In this document: positions 33,960 through 46,600 of the stretch, piece by piece
How the letters are laid out: each line of letters starts with the position of its first letter
How positions within the stretch are numbered: the first letter of the stretch is position 1
From: Achatina immaculata
Taxonomy: Eukaryota > Mollusca > Gastropoda > Stylommatophora > Achatinidae
Direction of reading: 5' to 3'
DNA: 64,000 bases
Assembly: GCA_009760885.1 (NCBI GenBank)
Contig: CM019696.1
Location: 45,841,358-45,905,357 of the forward strand
The notes under the pieces: generated by a model
What the model saw: the letters and a program-made list of their open reading frames with translations, nothing else
Databases searched by the model: none
Told to the model about the DNA's origin: nothing
Position numbers and translations under genes: made by a program

Positions 33960-33976
33960 GTCTGTCTATCTATCTA
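33876..33976. repeat. (TATC)n microsatellite
   Basis: About 100 bp of tatc units, degenerating into tgtc and tgcc variants to about 34075. It produces a low-complexity YLSI reading in a plus-strand frame that has no biological support. Confidence 0.95.
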
Positions 33977-34084
33977 TATGTATGTCTATCTGTCTGCCTG
34001 TTTGTTAGCCTGCGAGCCTGGCTGTCTTTTTGTCTGCCTGTTTATACGTCTACCCGCTTGTCTATTTGTCTGTCTTTTATTGTT

Positions 34085-34418
34085 AAATACGCAAAGCAGT
34101 AGATCAGCACAACATTATCTTAGAAATGGGATTCGAAACAAATTCATTAGTTACAGACTGTACTCCAGATGTGTTACTGAACAATTAACACTGTTTCCAA
34201 CTTTGTTAATACAGATCCAAGTGATTCTCGGTATCCGCGAGCATTTTCTTGGTTTCATTCCTGTAGAACCCGCTACAGGTTTAGTGTTAACTGAATGTAT
34301 TCTTAGAAAATTATCAGACATGAATATTCTATTAGCAAGCATATGTGGCCATGATGCATTAATAGATCAGATATTACCAGAAAACAATCAGGAGTTCAAC
34401 ATTGCATTAGAGACTTGA
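34085..34418 (+). pseudogene. hAT-type (ZMYM1-like, DUF4371) transposase fragment
   Basis: The end of a plus-strand frame reads EHFLGFIPVEPATGLVLTEC, ILRKLSDMNILLASICGHDA and LIDQILPENNQEF to a stop. The first part matches the common block of hAT-derived zinc-finger MYM-type proteins, in which a phrase like FxxV..TTG..LT..IL..L...NI is followed by a DNGSNM segment. That DNGSNM segment is missing here, so the fragment breaks off in the catalytic domain. The upstream part of the frame is microsatellite. It is a relic, not a gene. Confidence 0.55.
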
Positions 34419-34429
34419 GCCAGTAACTT

Positions 34430-35809
34430 TTTAATCACTTGTTCTCGCTCTCATGTCTTTGCTATCAGTAAATACCGCAGTCTCATCTAGAGAAGTTTCG
34501 TTTTTCTTTGAACGTTTCAGAAGTTGCGTGTGTTTTTCTCAACGTCAGCATTGCACTGGGGAACCCTTATAAAAACATATTACAACTCTAACGCTCAAGC
34601 CACTAAGTACCCCCCCCCCCCCCCCCAGCTGGGAATCTAGAATCGAATCCATTCGTCCTTCAAGTATTCTAGTGACGAATTTTATGATGCTTTGACAGGA
34701 ACTGATGATGATGAGTCTGCGGGACGAAATGGCAAGACATAGACATTTAAAATGTTATATAACACTATGTTTTAAGTACAATTAATGTTGTTGCTAGTAC
34801 ACTTATTTACGCTCAACAATGGCCGAAACTCGACTGCAAAGACTTGGCATGGATTCACTTGAGCATGCAGTCGGTCACGGACCTCTTTCTGAATTTGCGA
34901 ATAGGAAAAGAAAGAAACTTTCTTCTAAACTCTAGCGGACATTTACAAGAAACAACACAATAGAAAGTAACGTGAAGACAAATATGCTGAAAATTAAAAC
35001 ATGTACAAGCCATTGTTTGCGGTTTAAAACTCTTCTTTTTTTAATGTGATGAGTATTATGGCAATGCAAGATATTTACATTTATTTCTTTCAATTGTTTC
35101 TCATTCTGTAATAAATTTATAGTTTATCTTATGATTTTTTCCCCATTAATTTATAGATTGTTATAAATGCTATTTAACTCTTTTGCTCCTGAATTACGCT
35201 AGAATAAATTTTGTTGAGAAATTTTGGTAGACAGAAATTGGCAGGAAGCTTCTCTGTAATTAAAAACGAACTGGGTTGGAAATATTTTTCATTCTACTTA
35301 GACTGGTCACCAATTTTACTTAGATTATGTCTAAGTATTACACTGAACATTGATTAGCGTTAGACGTGCAAGATTGCCAACACTGCCAGTGCTGGTTTGA
35401 AGTGAAAGAGTTAAAATGACTACTCGGGCATGATGAAGCGTACATTCGGTTTACAAATATCACGTGTTCATTTTAGAATTGGGTTGGGCGGCAAGGTTTG
35501 CTGCTGAAAGGGGAGGCAAAATTCACGGGGCTGGCCTCGTTTGTAACCTGTAAGAATGACGGGAGAAAGAATGAAAATGTGTTCCTTTAAAAAAAACAAA
35601 AAAACCAAACTTTAAAATATGCATAAAACATTATCGTTGTCCGTGATAGATCTCGTAAATAAAACGGACGAGAAATGTCTGAAAGTTCTCTGTAACTCAA
35701 TTCAGAGAAATTATCTTTCGTGATTTCATAGTTTATTCTGAATATTCAGACTTTTAAAAAAATGCAGAGATAATTTTCTTTTTCTTTTTTTTTTTAGCAT
35801 AGTTTTACA
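34430..35809. other. Intergenic sequence with a poly-C tract
   Basis: No gene is recognised. A run of about 17 C lies at 34610-34626. A short gatgatgatga stretch near 34701 resembles a LINE tail, but no LINE coding sequence precedes it. Confidence 0.5.
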
Positions 35810-35817
35810 GTTTAGAG

Positions 35818-36351
35818 CAGTGGTTCCCAACTGGTGGTTCACATACCCCCTTGGGGACCGTGAAACCTACCGCGGGAGCCCGTAACAAAAAAAAAAATGA
35901 AGGTCCTTTTGTTTTATATTTCCCGTGTGAAATGTTTGACAACCGATGTTTCGGCGAATCCTGTATGAACTTTTTTTCTCGTTCACGTCTTGTGACGCGC
36001 GAGTTTTTGCGGCATCAGGTGACAGTCTAATATGGCGTCCTACAGCCAGGCAACTGCGAGAAGAACAAAGAGGATGCCAGAAAGAGGCTGATCTTTGATG
36101 TTATAGCAGCTCTGAAGAGGTTTAGAGAATGTGGTCGTGATTGTGCAGACTGGGCAGGCACAGCAGGAGGGTAACTTTCACCGCTACAGTTTCCTACATT
36201 TTCTGAAAAGAAAACTTTTTGCATTCAAAGCATACAGCTACCGTACATATATGAAGCTTTCCCAAAGTATGGGGGGGGGGGGGTGGGGTGGTCCGTGGCC
36301 TTAATTTTGAAACAGCAGGGGCTGGGGAATTTTGTTAAATGGGAACCACTG
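35818..36351. mobile_element. hAT MITE, 534 bp
   Basis: Terminal inverted repeats read cagtggttcccaac on the left and, as its inverse, gggaaccactg on the right, the CAGNGGTTC type of hAT elements. An 8-bp target duplication with one mismatch flanks it (gtttagag at 35810-35817, atttagag at 36352-36359). It has no transposase coding capacity; poly-A and poly-G tracts lie inside (35885-35897 and 36269-36282). It sits about 535 bp upstream of the UBE4B start codon, so it may influence that promoter. That is inference from position only. Confidence 0.9.
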
Positions 36352-36359
36352 ATTTAGAG

Positions 36360-36886
36360 TAAAGAAGTGATAAATGTGACAGACTTTACAACCACTTGCC
36401 TCAAATGTGTGAAAGTTGTTTCTGCCTAGATACAAATAAACTAGCCTTGACAGAATCTTGCTAATAACATGCAAGGATGCTTCAACGTGAACATATTTCA
36501 CAAGTTTGGGGTTCTGATATCCAGAGAAAATGAAATTCACAAGGGCGTGAAATTCAGATGATAATGATATCTAAAATTATTAACTGTCTCAAACATTGGC
36601 GGGAAATGAAGCTTTCAAGTATATTTTCCACTGCGAGTGTGGTTCAAGGTATCGAAGAATCAGAGGGAACAAATATTTTATCCCAAACTATCAATCCAAA
36701 GTTAAAATTAAAATAAATAAAGCTACAGCCGGAGCAAACAAGCGAACCAAAATTTTAAAATGCTGACTGAACGTGCCTTCCAATTGATTGCACGCAAGGC
36801 TATTTTAGGGAAACAAACCCAGATGATCTCGGATACGCTGCGTCATAGACTACGCTGTGGCCACAACACAAGATTCTTTCTGGAAG
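36360..36886 (+). promoter_or_regulatory. Presumed UBE4B upstream region and 5' UTR
   Basis: This is the stretch between the hAT MITE and the UBE4B initiator ATG. I see no obvious TATA box placed relative to a known start. The last 60 bp (after ctcggatacgctgcgtcata) presumably include 5' UTR. The ATG context is ggaagATGa, with a purine at -3. The transcription start cannot be fixed from sequence alone. Confidence 0.4.
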
Positions 36887-36910
36887 ATGAGTGAACTAAC
36901 GCCAGATGAG
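36887..36910 (+). CDS. UBE4B: UBE4B exon 1 (coding part)
   Basis: Eight codons, MSELTPDE, end exactly at a donor (gag then gtaata). This matches the start of UBE4B proteins and flows in phase 0 into IRRKRLARL of exon 2, which fixes the start codon despite the short length. The 4,459-bp intron that follows carries a minisatellite pair, two LINE fragments and a mariner. Confidence 0.9.
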
Positions 36911-39900
36911 GTAATAACAGAGGTTACTGACTACGAAAATAAGGAAGTTTGTAATCTTTAGTCGTCTGGACCTCGAAACGTGGTCACAATTCAAATTGTA
37001 CATGGGAATAACCTACATTTTCTCCTTTCTACAAGAGAAGCGACAGTAAAGTTAAGAGTTATGGCAGAAAATGTAAGAAATTAGCCGTGACTGACACGGG
37101 ATTGTAGAGTAGAATTTGGCTTTTTTATTTCTTAGAACACACTTGATTACAAACAACTGTATACGAAGTAGAATGCTAGCGTTCTTTCTCTCTCCCTCCC
37201 TCCACCCCCCCCCCCCAATCATCTCTCCTTAAACTCCTGATATCATTGTTTGATAAGATAGTGAAGATTGTCCCGGAGTTTGTTTACATCCGCTTTCTTT
37301 GGGTAATTTTTTTTTAACCATGTACCTCACCATCCTACCAAGTGCTTTCAAGCGTTGTTACAATTGGTGTTTGTGTTTACTGTAACCGGTGGAGTTAAAT
37401 TGCTAGTAATTTCATTCATTATTATCAAATATTTGATATTATAGTTTTGCTGATATGCATTGAATGATTGGGATGAAGTTAATTGGTCAGTAGCCAAATT
37501 AAAAACTCGTGTGTGGTAATTATTTTGTCTGAAGTTTTACGTTGTCTCCAGGTTTTAGTTATTTTGTCTGAAGTTTACGTTGTCTCCAGGTTTTAGTTAT
37601 TTTATCTGAAGCTTATGTTGTCCCCAACAGTTTTACACAGGCTTCAACAGTATTGTTCTAAACGAGATTGTGTACATCTTGATGGCTAGGTGGTTCATTC
37701 AAACATTGATAATTTATGTACACATTGATGACTTGGTATTTCATGTACACATGAATGAGTTGTTAATTCCTGTACACATGGATGGCTTGCTATTTTGTGT
37801 ACACATGCATGACTTTGTAATTTTTGTACACATGGATGACTTGGTAATCCATGTACTTATTGATGGCCAGGTGACACTAAACATCTTTGTGTTTAGGAGC
37901 ATTTCCTGGCTTTGTGGTTAATACACTCTCTTTTGTATTCCTGGGGTTTAGGTTTTGTTTTCCTTTTGCTCACACATGTGAAATGCTCGTTAATTTTCAA
38001 GGCTAGTTCTGCCTGTTTACATATCTTTCTTTTCTGTGCCTGTTTTACTCTCTCTCTCTCTCTCTCTGTCTGAACCTTAGGTGCCCAGGGCACATGGGGC
38101 TTCCTCAAGGGTTTTCCACAAATGCCTGTCCTTTGCCTTTTTTTCTGCTCTTGCCCAGGTGAGCCCTCTGTTGCTCAACATCCTTTCTGTTGTTCTTCTC
38201 CATGTCTCTTTTGGTCTACCCTTTCATCCACAACTTTCATGGGCTCAGTTTCCTGATAAGTATTTCTCCTTCCACCTGGATTTGTTTTTTCCCTTGCTTC
38301 TGTTTCTGTAGCAGTCTGATAGTTTTTTTTTTTTACCAGATAGGGTTGCTGGCCCTATGCCGAACCCTCCTTAGTCGGCTTTTACGATCATGCGTGGTAG
38401 GGTACAGTGGTCCTATTCTTTGCAGATCCCGGGTACCACACGGGGGTCCTGTTTAACTACCTTTCTTTAATGTGCCTGTTTAACTACCTTTCTTTAATGT
38501 GCCTTTTTAACTACCTTTCTTTAATGTGCCTGTTTAACTACCTTTCTTTAATGTGCCTGTTTAACTACCTTTCTTTAATGTGCCTGTTTAACTACCTTTC
38601 TTTAATGTGCCTGTTTAACTACCTTTCTTTACTGTGCCTTTTTAACTACCTTCCTTACACTACCTGTTTAACTACCTTTCTTTAATGTGCTGATTTGAGC
38701 AGTGCAGTTTGGGGTGAATTTGGAGTTGTTTTTATGCATGTTTCATCCATTCATTGAGTGCTGTTTTTTTTTCCTTGATATGTGTTTTTGTTTTTGCTTT
38801 GTTTTTCCTGTGCTACTTGTTCAGCATTCTTATCTTATATCCTTCCCGTGCCGTTAAACGTCACATAGAGCTCACAAAGTAGTTCGCCAATTTTGCCTGT
38901 CTTCGGCGAGTCTTTCAACCTCATCAAAGGAGTTTATGCCAGTTAATTTGGCCTCTCTTAATAATGACCTCTTCAGAGTTTCACGCGGTCTGCCTCTTTT
39001 TCTTCGGCCTGTTGTGTTCCATTTGATAGCTTGTTTTGGGATTCTCTGATCATTTCTTCTCATCAAGTGACCAACATATGTCCATCTCCTTTTCCTGATC
39101 ACCCATGAGACTGGTTGTTGTTCAGCCATCTGTCTTATCTCTGCATTGTTCTTGAATTCATTCCACTTGATGCCGAGTATTTTCCTTAAACATTTGTTTT
39201 CAAAAGAGTCTAATTTCTTTTCTATTTCTTTAGTTGTTTTCCAGCTTTCGCATGCATAAATGAGGGTGGATATTACATTTGAATTGGTGCGAACAAAGAA
39301 GAAGACATTTGAATTGAATAGTCTTAACTTGGTTTTTTTTTTTTCCCTTATATATATATATATGAGGGGAAGTCACTAAGTAACTCACAAATGCCTGTTA
39401 CAAAAAAACTAAATATGACAGTAATTTGAAAACTTTTAATTTTTGAACTTACATTATTCCCCTATTTCTCAACGTAATCACCACCAACATTGATACATTT
39501 GTCCCATCGTGTAATCAGTGATGCAATACCCATGGTGTAAAAATTGAGAGTCCAATTTCTGAACCATGTTTTTACTTCCGTTTCCACCTCTTCGTCACTT
39601 GAGAATCTTCTCCCGCCAAGGTGGTTTTTCAGTGGACCAAACAGGTGAAAATCACTTGGAGCTAAGTCAGGACTTAGTTCGAGAACTTCCCAGTCCAACT
39701 GGCTAATTTTCTCTTGGGTTAACCGAGCCGTATGTGGTCTGGCATTGTCGTGAAGGAGAAGCACACCTCTAGTCAGCAGACCAGGATGTTTTCTTTGAGT
39801 TGCATCCCATAGCATCGACAGAATTTCACAGTACAATACAGAATTCACACTGTCACCATACTTCTGGAACTTGGTTAACAACACTCCTTGATAATCCCAG

Positions 39901-40636
39901 AACACTGTCACCTTCCCCGCAGAAGGCGTAATCTTGAATTTTGTTTGCGCATGGCGATGACAGGTGTTTCCATTGCATTGAGGCACATTTTGATTCGGGT
40001 TGGTAGTGGTGCACCCAAGATTCGTCTCCAGTAATAATCCTTTGGAGCAAGTCTTCACTTTCATATGCATAATGACAGATGCTGCAATGACAAACCAAAT
40101 CGGTTCATTTTGTGTTCATCATTCAGATCTCTAGATACCCAACGTGAGCAAACGTTATGAAAATTCAATTGCTCATGCATTATTCTGTAGGCTAAGCCAT
40201 GTGAACATCTGATTGCACTTGCTACACTGTCTATCGTTACTCATCTGTCAGCTCTGATAATCTCATTCACACGTTGCAAAGTCACTTCTGTTGCAGTCTG
40301 AACAGGACGGCCAAGTTGGACTTTGCCAACAGTTTCGGTGCATCCCTGAGAAAATTCTTTTACCCAGTTATAAACTGCTTTACGTGATAAACACTTTTCA
40401 GTGTAAACTGTAATCATTTCCTTATGAATGCCCTCAACTGAATGTCCTTTAGCCCACAAAAATTGCGCTACACTTCTCTGTTCTTCTTTGGTACACACTA
40501 ACAGTTTGGTAGCCATTTTGTTATTGCTTTGCACATGCACACATAACTCCCAGTGCCCCCTACATACAACTGTTATAAAGTTGGATGATGGTACTATCTA
40601 AGGATATATTGAAATACTACCTGGTAACTGCCACTG

Positions 40637-40679
<43 letters not shown>

Positions 40680-43600
40680 TCTCTCAGAGACTCCTTTGTT
40701 TCCTCATCAGTTCCAATAATTGTTAGGTTCCTTAGTTTTTATCTTCTGATGAATTTAACATGCAGTTTTGATTGACCTCTTCCTGTATTGTATTGTGTAA
40801 AAAAAAAATCTTCTGATGGCTTTGTAATTTAACTTTGATGACTTTGTATTTTTATCTCCTGATGAGTATAACAAGAAGTTCTGGTGACTTTAGCAGGGAG
40901 TTTTGATTAACCTCTTGTATTTTTGTTTTTTTTAAATTAGTTTTTGATGTTCTGCATCTTGTCCTAGAAAGTTTTTCATCTCATGTTCTAGCCGTCCAGA
41001 GCATATGTTATATCTCTTTCCAAAAGCATGACTTACAGTCAGTGATAGATAGTCATTCAGAGTTGGTAGATTCAGCTCAAATCTAGTGATTTTACCTGTA
41101 TTTTCTGTGCTCTCCCCCCCTCCTCAAACATCCATGTCAGTCCACACTAATAAGATAGCCTTTATGAAATTTGTTTGATTTAATTTTGTAAAATTTGGAG
41201 AATTTGGGTTGGAAGTAATTTCCACACAAACCTAGTCTCAGGATCAGGTCCTCGGCCAAGTTTTGTCATGTTGCTGACGTTTTATTTTTGCTGTTTATGA
41301 TTTCAAAGTATTACAAGCACTTAAATGAAGAAGAAATGATGTTGATTTGCTGTAAAATTTTATGCTTAGATCCGTCGCAAACGACTGGCTCGGCTTCAGG
41401 GCGGAGGAGGTACATCACACGCTAGTGGGCAGAGCACTCCGCCAACACAGCTGACAGAAATATCAGGAGGAGACAACTCACCACTGTCACATTCGAGTAA
41501 ACCTACCACAGCACAGCAGGAAGCACAGACTACACCTTCACCCCCTGGAGCATGTAAGCCAAGTTTATTTTATCTGTCAGTGATAAGCAGGGCTGTGCTG
41601 TGATAAGAAGGGCTGTGCTGTCAGTACTTCAAAATCTCTTAATCTCTCCTATCTCTCTTTATCTTATATTCTGTCCAGTTCTGGCTCATTCTTAAATGGT
41701 ATGTTTCTAGCAACTGTGACTCATCTGTTTTTCTACTTTCTGACTCTTGACTCATGCATGAATGTTCTGCAGACTCAGACACTCATTTTTCTACTGTTTG
41801 ACTTCCTACAGACTGTTGACCTTCATTTCTGACCCCCACAGCTCCACCAGTGCTAAACTAAGACAATGCTGAAGTTTTATGCTTGCGTATAGCAATGGTT
41901 CCCAAACTTTTTAACCCAAAGGCCACTTTTCCAACTACTTATAGGTTTCAGACCACCATTTTATATACAGTATTGCAGTGCCGTAAATCCTCATTTGTTT
42001 TTATGCAAAAGGTGGCATTTTATACAGAATCTGTAATTCAGCCATGGACTACTTGATAATGCGTCAAGGACCATTTTTAGCCTGCAGGTTACAGGTTGAA
42101 AACCACTGTTGTAAAGGGTCTGGAGATTATCACACGTAGGTGTCTTTATTGTGGTGGAAGTTATAAAGAAGTCCTAGTCACATTCATAAATGAGTTACAC
42201 ACAGCAAAGGCTGGGCATTAAAAACAAATTGTTTATTATTAAAAGCAAACTGAATCAGAGTTTTGTCATCCATTCTTGTTGTGTCCTGTCAGACTGTCAA
42301 TTAATTCCTGTCTTAGTCTTCCTCTACCTTTCCTCCAATTTATGCTTGAAATTATGTAGGAGAACAGTTTACAGGAGCATGTCTTTTTTTTTTTTTTAAC
42401 AGATTCGATGGAGGTTGAACCATGCTCTGACCTGACAGGGGAGTCACAAATTGACAAAGGGTAAAGTCTTAGGGATAAATGGGGTGAATTGATGTGGTGT
42501 GAAATAGCGTGTGAAGCTGAACTTGATGCAGGTGGTAATGGATGAAGCAGATGTGAAAATGGTGGACTTGTGGATGGAAGGGAGCCAAAAGATAGACTAG
42601 AGCTGAGATATAAGTTTATTTGGAAGTTATCCAGTGAGAGAGTTTGTTTTTTTTTTCTTTCTTTTGGCCTCAAAATCCAGGAAAACATGGCAGAGAACTG
42701 AATCACAGGAGCACAGCATCGTTTAATAAGGAAATATGAGCCAAAATTGAAGGCAGATGATTCAAGAGAACCTGACCAGGCAGCACAAACATTCTTTCTG
42801 TTATTGTGCAGTGGTCTCATTAACTGGCAGTTACTGGTCAATTGCCAGTTGAAAATGAGAAGAACCAAAGTTTGTGAAGGTCACCAGTTACCGTAACCGG
42901 TCTGTATCATCAGATACATGGTAAAAAAAGCAACCAGCAAAATTGGTTGGAGGATAGTTGGGCCAGTAGTATGATGATAATGATGATGATGCTTAGTTTG
43001 TTTGAAGGAGAATCAGTCAAGTTTTAACTTTGGTTCAGCATGTGAGCATTTTGTGAGGACTAAATCTTGCCACTAATAAGATAAGAAAAGAAGTACACAA
43101 CTAATAAGAAAAGAAGTACACACAACTAATAAGATAAGGAAAAAATACACACAACTAATAAGATAAGAAGTTCACACAACTAATAAGAGAAGAAAAGTAC
43201 ACACAAGTAATAAGAAAAGAAGTACACATGACTAATAAGAAAAGAATTACACACAACCAATAAGATAAGAAAAGTATATGCAACTAATAAGATAAGAAAA
43301 GAAGTACGCACAAACATTTACTTTTAGATAGTGTTTGTAAATTATGTTTACTTTTCCATTTAAGGAAAAAAAAATATATAAAGTACTGAATGTTGTATTG
43401 AGAAAGTACTCCATGCAAAGTGAAATACAGGTATAATTGTACTGGTTTAAAAAAATCCTAGCACTGTCTAGAGTCAGACTTGAGAGGAGATGTTCAGGAA
43501 AATTATGCTCAGCAAATCTTTTAACAGTAACATTGATCTGCTTCAAAACTTTCTTCTGAGATGAACAATAGCATTATTATTATTATAGATTTGTTTACAG

Positions 43601-46600
43601 TAAAACTGATTAGAAGTTGAGCATAAGCTCCTCCTGTATCAGTGGTAGAATAATGACTGGCACTGAGGATCATCACACTAAATCTGGCTTGTAACTCGGG
43701 GAAACACAAGGTCCGCTAGGATCTCACAGCATCCGGAGATTTGAGACATTATTTATGAATTTCCTAGTACTAAAAAAAAATAAGTTGTTATTATTTTATA
43801 GTTTCGTGGTATCAGAAAACCATGGTTATTTTTTTTTTTTTTAATTTCATGGTATTGGAAAAGTTTTTTCATTATTCTGTAATTTCATGATATACGACAA
43901 ATTTTGGTTATTATTTTTATAATTTCATGATATACGACAAGCTTTGGTTATTATTTTTATAATTTCATGATATGCGACAACTTTGGTTGTTATTTTTATA
44001 ATTTCATGATATACGACAAGCTTTGGTTATTATTTTATAATTTCATGATATGCGACAGGCTTTGGTTATTATTTTTAAAATTTCATGATATGCGACAACT
44101 TTGGTTGTTATTTTTATAATTTCCTGATGGTATAAAGGTTTTTATCTTGGCAGTAGACTGGTTAATGAAGGAGGCAACATCAGACAAACGCAGAGGCTTA
44201 CAATGGACCCTTGACACAGTGCTGGAGGACCTTGACTTTGCGGACGACATTTGTCTATTATCAAGCAGTCACAAAGATATGCAAGATAAAAGCTAACTCA
44301 GAATGCAAACAACATAGGACTAAAGATCAACGTAGGAAAGACAAAGTTAATGAAGCAAAATGTGAACAACAGAAATGTACTCAGAGTAGATAACAAGTTA
44401 GTGGAGGAGGTCAACGAATTTGTATACCTTGGCAGCAGAGTAGTAGAAAATGGAGACAGCACAGAGGACATCAACAGCATACTTACTAGAGCAAACCAGG
44501 CTTTTGCAATGCTGCAGAATATATGGAAATAAAAAAAACTAAGCATAAATATGAAAATCAGGATATTTAAGAGTAATGTTCTAAGTGTACTACTCTATGG
44601 AAGCGAATGCTGGAAAATCACCAAAACCATAGAAAACAAGTTGAATTCTTTCCAGACTAAATGTTTACGAAGAATTATAAAAATATTTTGGCCAAACACT
44701 ATAAGAAATAACATCTTATTAGCAGAAATGCAGATGAAACCACTGACAACAATTATTGAGGAAAGACGCTGGCAATGGTTGGGACATGTGCTCCGAATGA
44801 CTGACAACTCACTACCAAAAATAGCACTAAGATGGACACCACAAGGGAGCAGAAGTAAGGGTAGACCAAAAGAGACATGGAGAAGAACAACAGAAAGGAT
44901 GTTGAGCAATAGAGGGCTCACCTGGGCAAGAGCAGAAAAAAAGGCGAAGGACAGGCATTTGTGGAAAATCCTTGCGGAAGCCCCATGTGCCCTGGGCACT
45001 TAAGGTTCAGAGAGAGAGAGATAAAGGTTTTGGTTATTATTTTATAATTTCATCCAATTACAAAAGTTTTGGTTATTATTTTATAATTTCATGTATCATA
45101 AAGGTGAGTGTATTTTAGAATTTTTGTGGTATCATAAAGATTTGGGTTAAATAAAAAAAAAGTGAAACAAACCTTTGTGACAAATAGATTTTAGCAATTC
45201 AATGATCAGTTGACTATTAACACTTTTTACTGAATTAAAAAAAAACAAACTTATGATAAAGTCCATGAATATGCTAATGAGTTTCATGTTTGAAACAGCC
45301 AATCACAGCTGGATGTGGATTCTGGGATTGAAACAATGGAGGTGGATGATCCTGAACCCAAGAGAAAAAGGGTAATATTTTGTGACTTACCATTTTTGTT
45401 CTTTTGTCTACAAAACTTGGAGCTAAGAGACTTGAAGTTGACGGCCAACTTCTTATCTGTTACATTGTTTTATCTTTCGTGTTACAGAAGACAGATTTTG
45501 TGAAAGTCCTGTGCCGTACGTTGTTACTGTCGGATCCCCTTGTAAAGGTAAAATCCCTGTTCTCATGCCCATAAGGCATATTGAGGATATGATGTTTGGC
45601 TCAGACTTCCAAGAACTCTGGCACATCTCATTATCACACCTGGCTGTAGATTTCTGCGGTACCCATTTTTAGAGGCTGAGTGGACTCACGGGCCTTTACC
45701 AGAAAAAAAAAATCCCCACTACTAGGACTTGAAACTGGTACCGCTGGAACGGTAGACCGAGCACCTGACCACTCAGCCAGAGAAGTCTCTTATAATGCTC
45801 ACTTTAACTGGCTTGGTAGCTGATGCCATGCAGAAGGCATTCAGTCAGGTTTAAAGTGGGCAGTGGCAGTTTTCTTTGGTATTTTTGAAGCCAGTCTGAG
45901 AAGCAGGCTTCCTGAAGTTCCGTCAGCATACAGAGGGCACCTGGGCCCGGCCTTAACTGTGCTGACTTACCTAAGCCTAAGCCTTATGACAGTCTGTTAA
46001 CCTAAAGCTCCATTTGTAAGTAGAATAGTTTTTTTAACCAGGTTTTTTTTTCTCCCCAATTTTAAAGCCATATCTGACACTGTTGTCTTAGACACCTTTA
46101 AACCCAGAAATCTTGGGACAAAAAAATACCCAAGCTAGACCAGTGGTTCTCAGACTTTTTCAACCTTCTGTCCCCTTATCTCCTAGGCCACATCCCTAGT
46201 TGGCATATTGTGGATGTGGTGTTAGGCTAGTATTTCCAAAGCCTTCGGCACATGAAGGCATGATGTGGTCATTATCATGTCTAACCACATTTACTTTCCC
46301 AGATTTCTATGGTACCCATTTTGGTGGACCCCAGGACCTTTTCAAATCCCCACTGCTGGGACTTCACCCGGCATCACCATATCAGTACTCCAAGTGCCTA
46401 ACCACCCAACATCCCTGGTGCCCACAAAAACTTCTTCACTTGGTTCTGATGCTCCTTGCCGCTTCCTTTTCCCTCACCGACTCCCTAGATCAGTACCACC
46501 TACTTTGGTAACACTAAGTTAGACAGAGTGACGGCATTGTTTATATTAAAAGCTGTGATTTCTTTTTGTTGAGGGTATAGGGATTATTTTCTTATGTCAG

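Noticed and set aside
33822..34080. N-terminal part of a 198-codon frame reading YLSI repeats
   Set aside because: It is translated (TATC)n microsatellite. Only the last about 100 codons show similarity, to a hAT-type transposase, and they are reported separately.
42266..42868. 200-codon minus-strand open frame
   Set aside because: It runs antisense to UBE4B exon 3, has no recognisable domain and contains low-complexity stretches. It is most likely a chance frame.
45488..45547. Including the 60-bp stretch as a constitutive UBE4B exon
   Set aside because: Joining 45371 directly to 47248 gives a better match to the known family, and the donor overlaps a SINE. It is kept only as a possible cassette.
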